Source: JBPCOI01 sp051000395 (GTDB taxonomy: Bacteria > Actinomycetota > Actinomycetes > Mycobacteriales > Jatrophihabitantaceae). Taken from it: a stretch of DNA of 53,012 nucleotides. The translations under genes were made by a program, and so were the position numbers. Location of the stretch: positions 1 to 53,012 of the forward strand of contig JBPCOI010000015.1 in NCBI GenBank assembly GCA_051000395.1, in the 5' to 3' direction. The notes under the pieces were generated by a model, which was not told where the DNA came from, ran no database searches, and saw only the letters and a list, made by a program, of their open reading frames with translations. Shown piece after piece: positions 9,418 to 18,315 of the stretch; the stretch's first letter is position 1; each line of letters begins with the position of its first letter.

Positions 9418-10500
9418 TCACAGGGGCAGGGTCGGGCCGTCGTGGCGCGAGAAGACGATGTCGGTCTCGATGCTCGGCGTCCGGTCGATGCGATCGAGTT
9501 GGGCGGGGACGTCGGCGAATAGGTAGTCGGCGATTGCGTAGGCGTTGGGGAGCAGATAGGGCGTGTAGCCCTGCCCGGTGAACGTGGCGATCAGGTCGTC
9601 GACGTCGCCACGTGACGCTGTGCGGCGCGGGCCGACCTCGACCACGAACTCGCAGCCGTCGGAGAAGTGCCGAAGCCGGGCACCCAGGCCGGCCACCACG
9701 TCGAACTCGCCACCCTCGACGTCCACCTTGACGACCCTCGCCGTGGCGAGTTCGTCGGCGGTGAGCAGGTTCGGCAGTGTGTCGCAGGGCACGCGAGCGG
9801 CCGCCGTGACGGCGCCGGAGGCTCTGTGGACCTTCGTCAGTCCCGTGTGCTCGGCGGGGCCTAGTTCGACGTCCACCTCGCCGGCCTCACGGCCGGCGGC
9901 TGACACAACCACGCGCACGTTGTCCAGGCCGTTGCGGCGCAGGTTGTCGCCGATGCGCCGCGCGATCGTCGGCGAGGCCTCGACCGCCACCACCTTGCCC
10001 GCGGGCCCGACCCGGGTTGCGGCCAGCGTCGTGAACCAGCCGCTGTTCGCCCCCACATCGACGAAGACGTCCCCGGCGGACAGGCGATTGGTGAGGAACG
10101 CCGTGAGGTTCGGTTCCCACACTCCGAAGAGGTGGACGTAGAGCTCGAGCAGGTCGGTGGCGTTGCCGCCGAAGCGGAATCCGGCAGCGACGTCACGGAC
10201 GTACTCCTTGCCCGCGGCCACCACCGCGGGTACGACGACGCGGCGCAGGATCTTCGCCTTCAATGCTGTCGGCGGCGGCGACAAGGCCCAGCGGTTGGCG
10301 AGCGGGGCCAGCGGGCCGAGGATCATCCGCTTGGCCACGCGATGTTTCTGGGTGACTGCTGGCTGGGTGACGGCGCGACCTGCTTCCTTCAGACCGGCGG
10401 CGGCATGGCTTGTGCTGCGCTCGGGCATCCTGCCACGTCGAGGCAGCAACGGCACGCACCGGCGTGACATCGGCCGACCTTCGGTAGGCTTGGCCGTCAT
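9418..10500 (-). CDS. FkbM-family methyltransferase
   Basis: A 360-residue protein with the FkbM signature: FVDVGANSGWFTTLAA (SAM motif I), VVAVEASP, then VVKVDVEGGEFDVVAG. The ATG at 10500 with AGGGG five bases upstream is the chosen start; a second ATG ten codons in is possible. Upstream residues are basic and there is no signal peptide. FkbM proteins O-methylate sugars or polyketides, and here a sugar hydroxyl of the exported glycan is the natural guess. It diverges from the GT61 gene with a 57-bp gap. Confidence 0.85.
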   Translation of the reverse strand: MTAKPTEGRPMSRRCVPLLPRRGRMPERSTSHAAAGLKEAGRAVTQPAVTQKHRVAKRMILGPLAPLANRWALSPPPTALKAKILRRVVVPAVVAAGKEYVRDVAAGFRFGGNATDLLELYVHLFGVWEPNLTAFLTNRLSAGDVFVDVGANSGWFTTLAATRVGPAGKVVAVEASPTIARRIGDNLRRNGLDNVRVVVSAAGREAGEVDVELGPAEHTGLTKVHRASGAVTAAARVPCDTLPNLLTADELATARVVKVDVEGGEFDVVAGLGARLRHFSDGCEFVVEVGPRRTASRGDVDDLIATFTGQGYTPYLLPNAYAIADYLFADVPAQLDRIDRTPSIETDIVFSRHDGPTLPL

Positions 10501-10557
10501 GTTCCCCTGGCGCGGTCGACCGCTGACGATCATCGCAGCCGCGCCCTGCCGGGCGTG

Positions 10558-11787
10558 ATGCGCCACGCGCTGGTCGGGCTGCTGTGGCGTCTTGCGGTCC
10601 GCGCCGAGCCGCAGCTGCGGTCCCTCCGGGAACTCGTGGCCCGCTTCCTCGCCGCCTTCTCGCAGGTGCTGCGGGCGCTCCCGGGCACGTCGTGGCGCTT
10701 CGGTCCGCCACGGCGGCTCACGTTCGACACCTACGGCTGGGCGTCGGGGCACGCTGCGCCCTGCCGCGAGGTCGACGCGCCATGGATCAGTGGCCGGTCG
10801 CTGCCCGAAGCGGCCGGCCAGATCTTGCCGCACCAGTTCACCGATAGCCTCGCCTGGCCGATGCCGCGCACCTTCGTCCTGACTCTGGACGATGCCCGAC
10901 TGTGGGGCCGCGACGCGATCACCGTCACCGCCGACGACACCGTCCTGGCCGATCAGGCGAACGCCTTCCACCTGCGCCCCGAGCAGTTGGCGATCACGCG
11001 TCGCCTGTGGCTCGGCTCACCGCGCCGGGTGCCGGGTGTCAGCGCGACGATCGGCGGTGCGTACGCGGGCTCCTACTACCACTGGATGTTCGACCTGCTC
11101 CCGCGCCTGGACGTGCTGCGCCGCTCGGGCCTGGAATTCGATCACCTGGTGACCCCGGACTCGCTCGCCTACCAGCGCGAGACGCTGGCCGTCGCCGGTG
11201 TCCGGGCCGAAGATCGCATCAGCTATACGGCCGACAGCTTCCTGCATACCGAACGTCTGCTGGTGCCGTCCCTACCGGGCACGCCAGGGCAATCCCCGCC
11301 GATCGTGTGCCAGTTCCTGCGCGACATCTTCGCCGCGCAGCTCACCGGCGAACGCCAGGGCCGCCGCCTGTACCTGAGCCGGGCCGACACCTTCCGACGC
11401 CTGCTGGCCAACGAGGCCGCCGTGATCGCGGCGCTCGCCGCACTCGGCTTCGAGTCGGTGACGATGGCCGGTCGATCGGTGGCCGAGCAGGCGCGGCTGT
11501 TCGCGCAGGCGGAGGTGGTCGTCGCCCCGCACGGGGGCGCGCTGACCAACCTGGTGTTCTGCCAGCCGGGCACCAAGGTGGTCGAGCTGTTCCCACCCGG
11601 ATACACACCGGTCTGCTTCTGGACGATCGCGCTCGCCGCCGGCCTCGTCTACCGCCCCGTCTTCGACGATCGATCCCCCCCGCACGCCCGCGTGTCCCAA
11701 TGGGTGCCCTACGAGATCGAGCCGTCGCGAGTCCTCGACACGCTGGCTGAGCTGGGCGTCGAAACGCCCGTCGTCAATAGGTCTTGA
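10558..11787 (+). CDS. Glycosyltransferase family 61 (DUF563)
   Basis: About 409 residues, starting at ATG 10558 (a GTG immediately before it is equally possible). The diagnostic pieces are GSYYHWMFDLLPRL (about 170), RLYLSRADTFRRLLANE and VVAPHGGALTNLVFCQPG near residue 325, matching GT61 / capsular polysaccharide glycosyltransferases. It likely adds a pentose or hexose to the surface glycan. Its 3' end overlaps the converging GT2 gene by 14 bp. A UDP-xylose donor would be consistent with the decarboxylase at 20.8-21.8 kb, which is inference only. Confidence 0.85.
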   Translation: MRHALVGLLWRLAVRAEPQLRSLRELVARFLAAFSQVLRALPGTSWRFGPPRRLTFDTYGWASGHAAPCREVDAPWISGRSLPEAAGQILPHQFTDSLAWPMPRTFVLTLDDARLWGRDAITVTADDTVLADQANAFHLRPEQLAITRRLWLGSPRRVPGVSATIGGAYAGSYYHWMFDLLPRLDVLRRSGLEFDHLVTPDSLAYQRETLAVAGVRAEDRISYTADSFLHTERLLVPSLPGTPGQSPPIVCQFLRDIFAAQLTGERQGRRLYLSRADTFRRLLANEAAVIAALAALGFESVTMAGRSVAEQARLFAQAEVVVAPHGGALTNLVFCQPGTKVVELFPPGYTPVCFWTIALAAGLVYRPVFDDRSPPHARVSQWVPYEIEPSRVLDTLAELGVETPVVNRS

Positions 11788-12583
11788 CGCCGCGCAACCG
11801 CGAGAACGCGCGCGAGTTGCGAACCGGGATGAGGGGCACGCCGACCAACCGCCGACCCAGCTGCCCGCAGATTTGCAGGCGCTCGCGCGGGCTGCTGGCG
11901 TACTCGAGCCGGATGCGTGCAGCCTCCTTGAAGAACGGCAGCGTGACCGAGCCTGACTTGCTGGCCTCGTGCCAGCGCAACCCGCCCAGCGTGTCCGCAA
12001 CCCGGACGCACCGATCGGTTTGGGCCGCGATCCTGAAGAAGAGGTCGAAGTCCATCGCGTAGTGCAGGTTGCGATTGAACCCGCCCACCGCGCGTACCAG
12101 CTCCGTCCGCGCGAAAGTCGCGCCGGAGAAGACGTGACAGCCATGGCGCAATAACGCTCGTACCGAAAATTCAGCCGGCACGACGCGGCGGATGATCCGG
12201 TCGCCGTCGGCGAAGATCGTGGCACTGCCGTAGACCACATCGGCGCAGGGCTGCTCGGCGAGGATTCGACGCACCGCGTCCAGCGCGCCGGGGTAGTAGA
12301 TGTCGTCCGCGTTGAGCCAGCCGAAGTGCGGGTTCAACGCCCGCTCCAGCGCGCGCTGCAACGCATCGGACTGCCCGCTGTCCGGCTCGCTTACGATCTT
12401 TATGCGCGGATCCGCGCAAAAGGCATCAGCAAGCGCTTCGATCGAGCCGTCACCGGATCGCCCGTCCTGAACGAGCAGCTCGTCGTGGTCGCCTAGTTGG
12501 GAAACCGCTGAGGTGACCGCCTCCCGCAGGAAGGAACCGGCGTTGTACGACGGCATCAAGATCGACAGTGCTGGCCTTGTCAT
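11774..12583 (-). CDS. Glycosyltransferase family 2
   Basis: A 269-residue GT-A enzyme. LSILMPSYNAGSFLREAV is the N-terminal strand, LLVQDGRSGDGS follows, and FGWLNADDIYYPGAL carries the acidic metal/nucleotide site. The ATG at 12583 overlaps the TGA of the sulfotransferase gene by four bases (ATGA), so the two are coupled. There is no membrane segment, hence cytoplasmic face. It is the terminal gene of the leftward run fcl, sulfotransferase, GT2. Sugar specificity is unknown. Confidence 0.88.
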   Translation of the reverse strand: MTRPALSILMPSYNAGSFLREAVTSAVSQLGDHDELLVQDGRSGDGSIEALADAFCADPRIKIVSEPDSGQSDALQRALERALNPHFGWLNADDIYYPGALDAVRRILAEQPCADVVYGSATIFADGDRIIRRVVPAEFSVRALLRHGCHVFSGATFARTELVRAVGGFNRNLHYAMDFDLFFRIAAQTDRCVRVADTLGGLRWHEASKSGSVTLPFFKEAARIRLEYASSPRERLQICGQLGRRLVGVPLIPVRNSRAFSRLRGVKTY

Positions 12584-13494
12584 CGGGCCACCGCCCATGG
12601 CGGCTGGACGCCGATCAGCTCCGCCAGCGGTTGGCGGTCGAGTTCGTAGTAGCTGCGTAGGCGCCGTGCGGTGGCGGGCGCGATTTCTCGGGACGGTGCG
12701 GGAAGGACCCGGGCCGCTGTGCGTTCTATGCGGCTGGAGATGCGCTCGCGACGTTCGGCGTTGATCCGATCCCAACCCGCTCGTCGAAGTGCGCGCGCGA
12801 CGGGTCTTCGCGAGCCGGACAGGCGATGCCGCGGCGGATTGGCGTTGAAGCGGAAGTCGGGGCTCAGCGGCCGACGGGGGTCCACACCGAGGAAGCGGTG
12901 GACTCGTTCGACGGTGACCGCGGTCGCGGTATCGAGTTCCTCGCTGAAGACTGTGAGGATGTTGCCGGTGCCAAACCGGGTGAACCAGTCCGACAGCAGC
13001 CAGGCGTAATTGCCGCGGACGACGTAGCTGTCGGTCTCGGAGAACAGGTCGTGCAGCTGACCGCGTTCCAGGGTATCGAGCTGATCGGCGACCGCCGCGT
13101 CGAACGAGCGTGTTTCCAGTCCTCGTAACGTGCTCATCTGGTAGTGCGAGAACGCGCGCCGCACGGGATCTCGCAGCAGCACGACGATGCGCGCGCGGGG
13201 CACGAAGCGGTGCATGCGGGCGGCCGTATCCGGGGCGGACAGATACTGAGGGGTGACGGTGCCGCACTTCGCCGCCGCCGCAGCGCCAGCGAAGCGAGCG
13301 TCGAGGTAGTGCCGAACCTGTTCCGGGGTCACGTCGGCGTCGAAGATCGGATCCTCTTTCGAGGCCGGGATCACGATCTGTGGGTGCTCACGCAACAGCC
13401 GGTAGAGCGTTGAGGTGCCCGCCTTCTGAGCACCGATACAGCACCAGTCCATGCGTCCGGGGCGGCTCACCCGGCCGGACCTTGGGTCGCTCAC
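12580..13494 (-). CDS. Sulfotransferase (PAPS-dependent family)
   Basis: A 304-residue protein with a 5'-phosphosulfate loop CCIGAQKAGTSTLYRLL near its N-terminus and the 3'-phosphate motif RIVVLLRDPVRRAFSHYQ, followed by the conserved YAWLLSDWFTRFG and RFLGVD segments of carbohydrate sulfotransferases. It transfers sulfate from PAPS, probably to a sugar of the glycan. GTG at 13494 overlaps the stop of the fucose synthase gene (GTGA) and has AGGAG ahead. No sulfate-activation genes are in the window. The catalytic residue is not certain from sequence alone. Confidence 0.85.
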   Translation of the reverse strand: MSDPRSGRVSRPGRMDWCCIGAQKAGTSTLYRLLREHPQIVIPASKEDPIFDADVTPEQVRHYLDARFAGAAAAAKCGTVTPQYLSAPDTAARMHRFVPRARIVVLLRDPVRRAFSHYQMSTLRGLETRSFDAAVADQLDTLERGQLHDLFSETDSYVVRGNYAWLLSDWFTRFGTGNILTVFSEELDTATAVTVERVHRFLGVDPRRPLSPDFRFNANPPRHRLSGSRRPVARALRRAGWDRINAERRERISSRIERTAARVLPAPSREIAPATARRLRSYYELDRQPLAELIGVQPPWAVAR

Positions 13495-14459
13495 GACAGC
13501 TCCTGCCGTGACGGATCCGCTGCGCGCGTTCGCCGGTACTCGTCGTAGGTCCGCACGATGCCCTCGCGCAGCGTGATCTGCGCCTTCCAGCCGAGGGAGT
13601 TGATCCGGGACACGTCGAGCAGCTTCTGCGGCGTGCCGTCCGGCTTGCTCAGGTCGTTGTCGATCGCGCCGCCGAAACCGACGACGTCCGCGACGAGTTC
13701 GGCCAGCTCGGCGATGGAGATGTCCGCGCCGACGCCGACGGTGATCGGTTCGGGCTCGTCGTAGCTCTCGAGCAGGAATAGGCAGGTGCGTGCGATGTCG
13801 TCGACGTGCAGGAATTCGCGTCGTGGCGTGCCGGTGCCCCAGATCGCGACCCGGTCGAGGCCCCCCGCGCACGCATCCGCGAAGCGCTTGATCATCGCGG
13901 GCAGGACGTGGGAGTTCTGGGTGTCGAAGCTGTCGTGGGGTCCGTAAAGGTTGGTGGGCATCGCACTGATGTAGCGGTGGCCGTACTCGCGCCGCAGGGC
14001 CTGCACGTGCATGATGCCGGCAATCTTGGCGATCGCGTACGCGTCGTTGGTCGGTTCGAGCGGGCCGCCCAAAAGCGCATCCTCGCGGATCGGTTGCCGG
14101 GCGAGCTTCGGGTAGATGCACGACGACCCGAGGAACAGCAGGTTCTCGACGCCGGCCTCGTGCGCCGCGTCCAGGACGTTGAGCTGGATTCGCAGGTTGT
14201 CGGAGAGGAACTCGCACGGGTAGGTGGAGTTCGCGAGGATCCCGCCGACCCGCGCCGCTGCCAGGACGACGGTCTGCGGCCGCGCCGCGCGGAAGAACGC
14301 GGACGTCGCCTCGCGATCGCGCAGGTCCAGCTCGGAGGACGTACGCCCGATCAGGTCGGTGAACCCGCCCGCCCGGGCCGCTCGCCACACCGCCGAGCCC
14401 ACCAGGCCCCGGTGACCGGCGACGTACAGCCGTGCCGAACGATCGAGTTCGCGGACCAA
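13491..14459 (-). CDS. fcl: GDP-L-fucose synthase
   Basis: About 322 residues. YVAGHRGLVGSAVW is the NADP-binding glycine motif, FLGSSCIYPKLA and MPTNLYGPHDSFD are signatures of GDP-4-keto-6-deoxy-mannose epimerase/reductase, and YAIAK holds the catalytic Tyr and Lys. It makes GDP-L-fucose from the product of GDP-mannose 4,6-dehydratase, which lies at 24974-25978 rather than next door. I chose TTG at 14459 because AGAGGA sits six bases ahead; GTG at 14474 is an in-frame alternative without a comparable site. Stop/start coupling to the sulfotransferase suggests that the fucose may be sulfated, an inference. Confidence 0.9.
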   Translation of the reverse strand: MVRELDRSARLYVAGHRGLVGSAVWRAARAGGFTDLIGRTSSELDLRDREATSAFFRAARPQTVVLAAARVGGILANSTYPCEFLSDNLRIQLNVLDAAHEAGVENLLFLGSSCIYPKLARQPIREDALLGGPLEPTNDAYAIAKIAGIMHVQALRREYGHRYISAMPTNLYGPHDSFDTQNSHVLPAMIKRFADACAGGLDRVAIWGTGTPRREFLHVDDIARTCLFLLESYDEPEPITVGVGADISIAELAELVADVVGFGGAIDNDLSKPDGTPQKLLDVSRINSLGWKAQITLREGIVRTYDEYRRTRAADPSRQELS

Positions 14460-14529
14460 GGCTGTTCCTCTCACACGCTCGGCGCCGCCCAGGGTACGGG
14501 AGTGCGCTCTCTCGCCAGCGGCGTGGAGC

Positions 14530-16020
14530 TCAGTACGCGCCCCGGGAGCGGAGCACCACCCAGAGCGTGCGGGCAATGATCGCCAGGTCCAGCGAGAGCG
14601 ACCAGTTCTCGACGTAGTACAGATCCAGCCGGACGGCGTCGTCGCTGCCGAGATCGCTGCGTCCACTCACCTGCCACAGCCCGGTGAGGCCCGGCTTGAC
14701 CATCATCCGGCGCCGGAACTCGTGCGCGTAGAGATCCAGCTCGCCCGGCAGCGGTCGCGGGCCTACGAGCGACATCGAGCCGAGCAGCACGTTCAGCAGC
14801 TGGGGCAACTCGTCGAGCGAGGTCCGGCGCAGCATCCGGCCGAACGGCGTGACGCGGGGATCGTCTCGCACCTTGAAGAAAAGCTCGTGGGACGACTCGT
14901 TCAGGTGCAGCAGGTCGTCGCGCCGCTGGTCCGCGTCGAGGAACATCGTGCGGAACTTCAGCACCGTCACCCATTCGCCGTCCTTGCCGAGACGCTTCTG
15001 CCGAAACAGCGCCGGCCCGCGGCTGGTGAGCCGGATGACGAGGGCGATCGCGACCAGCAACGGCGAGGCGAGCACAAGCAGGAGGGCTGCGCCTATCGCG
15101 TCGACGGCCCGCTTGGCCAGGCGGCTCATCCCGCTGAACTGCGGGGGATCGACCCACATCAGCGGCAGTCCCTCGACCGGGCTGACGTGCACGCGCGGGC
15201 CGGCGACCTCGGTGAGCCCGGGCGCCATCAACATGTGGCGCGAGGTGCCCTCGAGCGCCCAGCCCAGCTCGCGGATGCGGCGCGGGCCGAGACCGGTGCT
15301 GGCGACCGCGACGACGTCGGCGTCCACTGCGGCAGCGACCTCGGCGGCGCTGCTGACGTCCCCGAGCACGGCGACGCCCGGGACGATCTCGCAGCCGATT
15401 TCGGCGTCCTCGACGCAGGCGCCGACCGCGACCAGCCCGGCGGCGGGGTTGCGGGAGAGTCCCTCGACGAGGTGCTGGGCCGATTCGCGCGTGCCCACGA
15501 CCAGGATCGCGGTCGTCCACCGGCCCCGCCGGCGACACGCGTACACGCGCCGGCGGACGAGGTAGCGACCGACGATCATGAGCAGCGCACCGGCCGGGAT
15601 CACGATCGCCACGAACGTCCGGGCGATGGTCGAGCCGCTGAGGTAGCCCGCGATGGCGACGCAACCGGCCAAGTTCAGCGCCGCGCGCAGGATGCGCTGG
15701 AACTCCCCGGCGCCGACGCTGATCCGCCGCACGTCATAGCCGCCCACGGCGTGCACGCTGATGATCCAGGCCACCGCGACGATCAGGCTGAGGAGCAGGT
15801 AGGCGTTGACGGCCGCCGTGGTCGGGAAGCCGATGCGCGCGGTCCAGCCGATGGCCACCGCGGTCGCTGCGGCGACGAAGTCTGCTGCCAGCAGCATGAG
15901 CAGGTAGTGGCGGGTCCAGGGTCGGGGTTCGTTCGCCTCGGCGAGGGCAAGCGGGTCAGCGGAGCGGGCCGGTGCCAGGGTCTCGGCGCCTTCGGACTCG
16001 CCCCCGACCAGCCGAGTCAC
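14530..16020 (-). CDS. Polyprenyl-phosphate sugar-1-phosphate transferase (exopolysaccharide initiating enzyme)
   Basis: A 496-residue protein with GTG start. Four N-terminal membrane segments (about 38-135) are followed by a cytosolic Rossmann-like region (ILVVGTRESAQHL). The C-terminal bacterial sugar transferase domain comprises the KRAVDAIGAALLLVLASPLL membrane helix, VTVLKFRTM, DELPQLLNVL, SMSLVGPRPL and PGLTGLWQVSGR. This is the WbaP/CpsE architecture that loads the first sugar phosphate onto undecaprenyl phosphate. It diverges from the tyrosine phosphatase gene at 16215, a common pairing in capsule loci, although no tyrosine autokinase is seen here. Confidence 0.92.
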   Translation of the reverse strand: MTRLVGGESEGAETLAPARSADPLALAEANEPRPWTRHYLLMLLAADFVAAATAVAIGWTARIGFPTTAAVNAYLLLSLIVAVAWIISVHAVGGYDVRRISVGAGEFQRILRAALNLAGCVAIAGYLSGSTIARTFVAIVIPAGALLMIVGRYLVRRRVYACRRRGRWTTAILVVGTRESAQHLVEGLSRNPAAGLVAVGACVEDAEIGCEIVPGVAVLGDVSSAAEVAAAVDADVVAVASTGLGPRRIRELGWALEGTSRHMLMAPGLTEVAGPRVHVSPVEGLPLMWVDPPQFSGMSRLAKRAVDAIGAALLLVLASPLLVAIALVIRLTSRGPALFRQKRLGKDGEWVTVLKFRTMFLDADQRRDDLLHLNESSHELFFKVRDDPRVTPFGRMLRRTSLDELPQLLNVLLGSMSLVGPRPLPGELDLYAHEFRRRMMVKPGLTGLWQVSGRSDLGSDDAVRLDLYYVENWSLSLDLAIIARTLWVVLRSRGAY

Positions 16021-16214
16021 CTGGCGTCCGCCTTGGCCGAGCCCGCAGTCGTGCCGCGCCGTGGCCGCGCAGACAGGTGGCCACTCGGGATATTCAGCAC
16101 CATGACGGGATCAACGACTCACTCCTGCTGCCGGTTGCGGGTCCCGGCAAGATCGCCGGGGCGGCGGTTGCTGCGGTCACGGGAGCGCGCCTTCACATCA
16201 GCGATACTGGACGG

Positions 16215-16793
16215 GTGCCATTCAACGTCCTCTACGTCTGCACTGGCAACATCTGCCGCTCGCCGATGGCCGAACTGCTACTGCGCAGCTGGGCCGATCC
16301 CGGTGCGGAGCTGTGCGTGAGCAGTGCCGGCATGCGTGCCCTGGTGGGCCACTCGATCGACCGCGGCTCGGCGTCCGCGCTCGGGCAGCTGGGCATCGAC
16401 CCCTCCCTGCACCGCGCGCGGCAGTTCGAGGAGTGGATGGCCAGCGATGCCGATCTCATCCTCACCGCCGAGCGGTCGCACCGGGACCAGATCATGACCG
16501 AGGTGCCGAGCTCGTTCAAGCGCGCGTTCACGATGAAGGAATTCGTCCGGCTCGCGCCCCACGTCGGGCGTGGCGCGCCGGCCACCGTCGTCGCCGAGGC
16601 GTCCGCCAACCGCGCAGTGGTCGGCGCGGTGCAGCTGAGCGAGGACAACCTGCCCGATCCGTACCGCCAGGCGATCCGTGCCGCGAAGACCATCGCCCAA
16701 GAGGTCACCGAGGCCGTGCAGATCACCCTGGACATGCTGGGCTTCTCCGCGCAGCGCATGAACGCCGAGCGTCCGCTGCCGCGCCGCGCCTGA
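16215..16793 (+). CDS. Low-molecular-weight protein tyrosine phosphatase
   Basis: 192 residues with the signature phosphate loop CTGNICRS (Cys9 to Arg15) at the extreme N-terminus and the general-acid region LPDPYRQ near residue 145. GTG at 16215 is the only start that leaves the loop in its usual position. Wzb/Wzp-like enzymes of this family dephosphorylate tyrosine kinases or the initiating transferase in capsule synthesis, and the divergent neighbour at 16020 is exactly such a transferase. It is longer than the typical 140-160 residues because of a C-terminal extension (QRMNAERPLPRRA). It is 30 bp upstream of def. Confidence 0.9.
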   Translation: MPFNVLYVCTGNICRSPMAELLLRSWADPGAELCVSSAGMRALVGHSIDRGSASALGQLGIDPSLHRARQFEEWMASDADLILTAERSHRDQIMTEVPSSFKRAFTMKEFVRLAPHVGRGAPATVVAEASANRAVVGAVQLSEDNLPDPYRQAIRAAKTIAQEVTEAVQITLDMLGFSAQRMNAERPLPRRA

Positions 16794-16823
16794 GCCGGCC
16801 GGCGCTCATTAGGCTGGCATGCC

Positions 16824-17345
16824 GTGAACGGATCCGCGCGCAAGATCAGGGTGGCCGGCGACCCGGTGCTGCACGCCCCCTGCCGGCAGGTGCGCTCCTT
16901 CGACGCGGACCTCGGCGTACTGGTCGCGGACATGTTCGCCTCGATGGCCGTGGCCGAGGGCGTGGGGTTGGCCGCGCCGCAGGTGGGCATCGATCTCGCC
17001 GTGTTCGTCTACGACTGCCGCGACGCCGCCGGCCAGCGGCACGTGGGACACGTCGTCAATCCGAGCATCGCGACCGGCGCCGAACGCGAGATCGGCGACG
17101 AAGGTTGCCTGTCGGTGCCCGGCCCGTACCACGAGCTCGAGCGGGCATCCGTCGCGACGGTCCGCGGCGTGGATATCACCGGTGCTTTGGTCGAGGTCAC
17201 CGGGACGGGATACTTCGCCCGCTGCCTGCAGCACGAGACCGATCACCTGCGCGGCGTGCTCTACATAGACCACCTGCCGCGCAACCGCCGGCGCCGAGTG
17301 CTGCGCGACATGGAACCTTTCGACTGGAACGCCCCGGTCCCCTGA
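16824..17345 (+). CDS. def: Peptide deformylase
   Basis: A 173-residue metalloenzyme that removes the formyl group from nascent proteins. All three motifs are present: GVGLAAPQ (46-53), EGCLS with metal-ligand Cys95, and HETDH with His137, Glu138 and His141. GTG start at 16824. Actinomycetes often carry more than one deformylase, so this may not be the only copy. It ends two bases before the left 47-bp palindrome that brackets the DUF559 gene. Confidence 0.95.
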   Translation: MNGSARKIRVAGDPVLHAPCRQVRSFDADLGVLVADMFASMAVAEGVGLAAPQVGIDLAVFVYDCRDAAGQRHVGHVVNPSIATGAEREIGDEGCLSVPGPYHELERASVATVRGVDITGALVEVTGTGYFARCLQHETDHLRGVLYIDHLPRNRRRRVLRDMEPFDWNAPVP

Positions 17346-17347
17346 GC

Positions 17348-17394
17348 GATCGTGCAACATTCGCCGCCCTCAGGCGGCCAGAAGTTGCACGATC
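17348..17394. repeat. 47-bp palindromic repeat, left copy
   Basis: Perfect 11-base arms GATCGTGCAAC and GTTGCACGATC enclose an inner TTC/GAA pairing and a central GCCGCC/GGCGGC hairpin. It matches the copy at 18316-18362 at 40 of 47 positions in the same orientation. The stop codon of the DUF559 gene (17370-17372) lies in its centre, so one arm encodes the last residues of that protein. It could also act as a transcription terminator between def and the converging gene. Confidence 0.85.
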
Positions 17395-18249
17395 TGCGCG
17401 AGAACCTCGTCCGGACGCTCGCACAGCATCGACCAGGTTAACCGCAGGACTCGCCAACCCGCTCCGATCAGGGCGTTCTGTCGGGAGCGGTCGTCCTCGA
17501 AGCGGTCCGAGGCGCTGTCGTGGAAGCGGCGGCCGTCCACCTCGATCGCGATCTTGTGTGCCGGGATGGCGACGTCGACGTAGGCGGTCCGGGATCCGAT
17601 GCGAACGCGGAACTGCGGCACCCAGCCCGTCACGTTCCCGCGCCGCAGGATGGCGTGCAGCAGCCGCTCGGACTCGGCCTGCGCACCGTGCTCGAGTTCG
17701 GCGAGCAGCCGCCGCAGCTGCGCGTTGCCGGTGCGCCCAGGTTGTGCACCGATCGATCGCGCGACGGTGTGCTCGTCGATCCAGCCCACCTGCAAGGGCG
17801 CGGTCACGAAGATCGCGAGCCGCTCCGTAGGACTCCGTGCGCAGGAGGTCGACGACCGTCCGGGGGCGCCCGGTGACGGCGAGGCCGTCGATCTCGAGCC
17901 GGTCGGTCCAGGAGAGACGGACGCGGTGCACGCGGACGCCGCTGGCCCGGCGGCGGAAGCGGCGGTCGCCGACAGTCACGTGGACGGCCGCGGGGGCCGG
18001 GACGGGCAGGTGCCACAGGCGCGCGGCCGAGCGGTGACTCAGCACTCCGCCCGACCACAGCACGGCGGACCACTCGCGCTGGCTTGCCGACTCCGGCACC
18101 GGCCGCGGCGAGTAGACGCCCGGCTGCAGGGCCGTCAGGTCGCGACGCCCCACCAGCCCGTCGACCTCAGCTCCGCTGAGACCACAGCCGGCAAGTTGAT
18201 CTCGTCCGATGACGCCGGCCTGCCGGCGTGCCAGATCTCGCCAATCCAT
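17370..18249 (-). pseudogene. DUF559 (Vsr-like endonuclease fold) protein with AbiEi-type N-terminus, frameshifted
   Basis: The N-terminal part, from ATG 18249, reads MDWRDLARRQAGVIGRDQL and continues through an AbiEi-antitoxin-like winged-helix region with GVYSPRP, LSHRSAARLWHLP and ALAVTGRPRTVVDLLR-type segments. Near 17794-17795 the reading switches frame; the remainder, in the next frame, carries AESERLLHAILRR, YVDVAIPAHKIAIEVDGRRFH and GWRVLRLTW, the DUF559 nuclease-like core. The 880-base span is one base over a multiple of three. Removing one base of the AA pair joins the halves as ...DRALQVGWIDE.... So it is a disrupted gene or a sequencing error. DUF559 proteins resemble very-short-patch-repair endonucleases; their role is unclear. 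Confidence 0.78.
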
Positions 18250-18315
18250 CCGCAGAGCGTGCCGGTTCCGTGCCGATAACGGCGCCAGCCGTCCACAGCG
18301 ACGCTTCCTGTCCCC

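Noticed and set aside
14460..14474. GTG at 14474 as start of the fucose synthase
   Set aside because: In frame but without a spaced ribosome site; AGAGGA lies six bases before the TTG at 14459. Kept as an alternative only.
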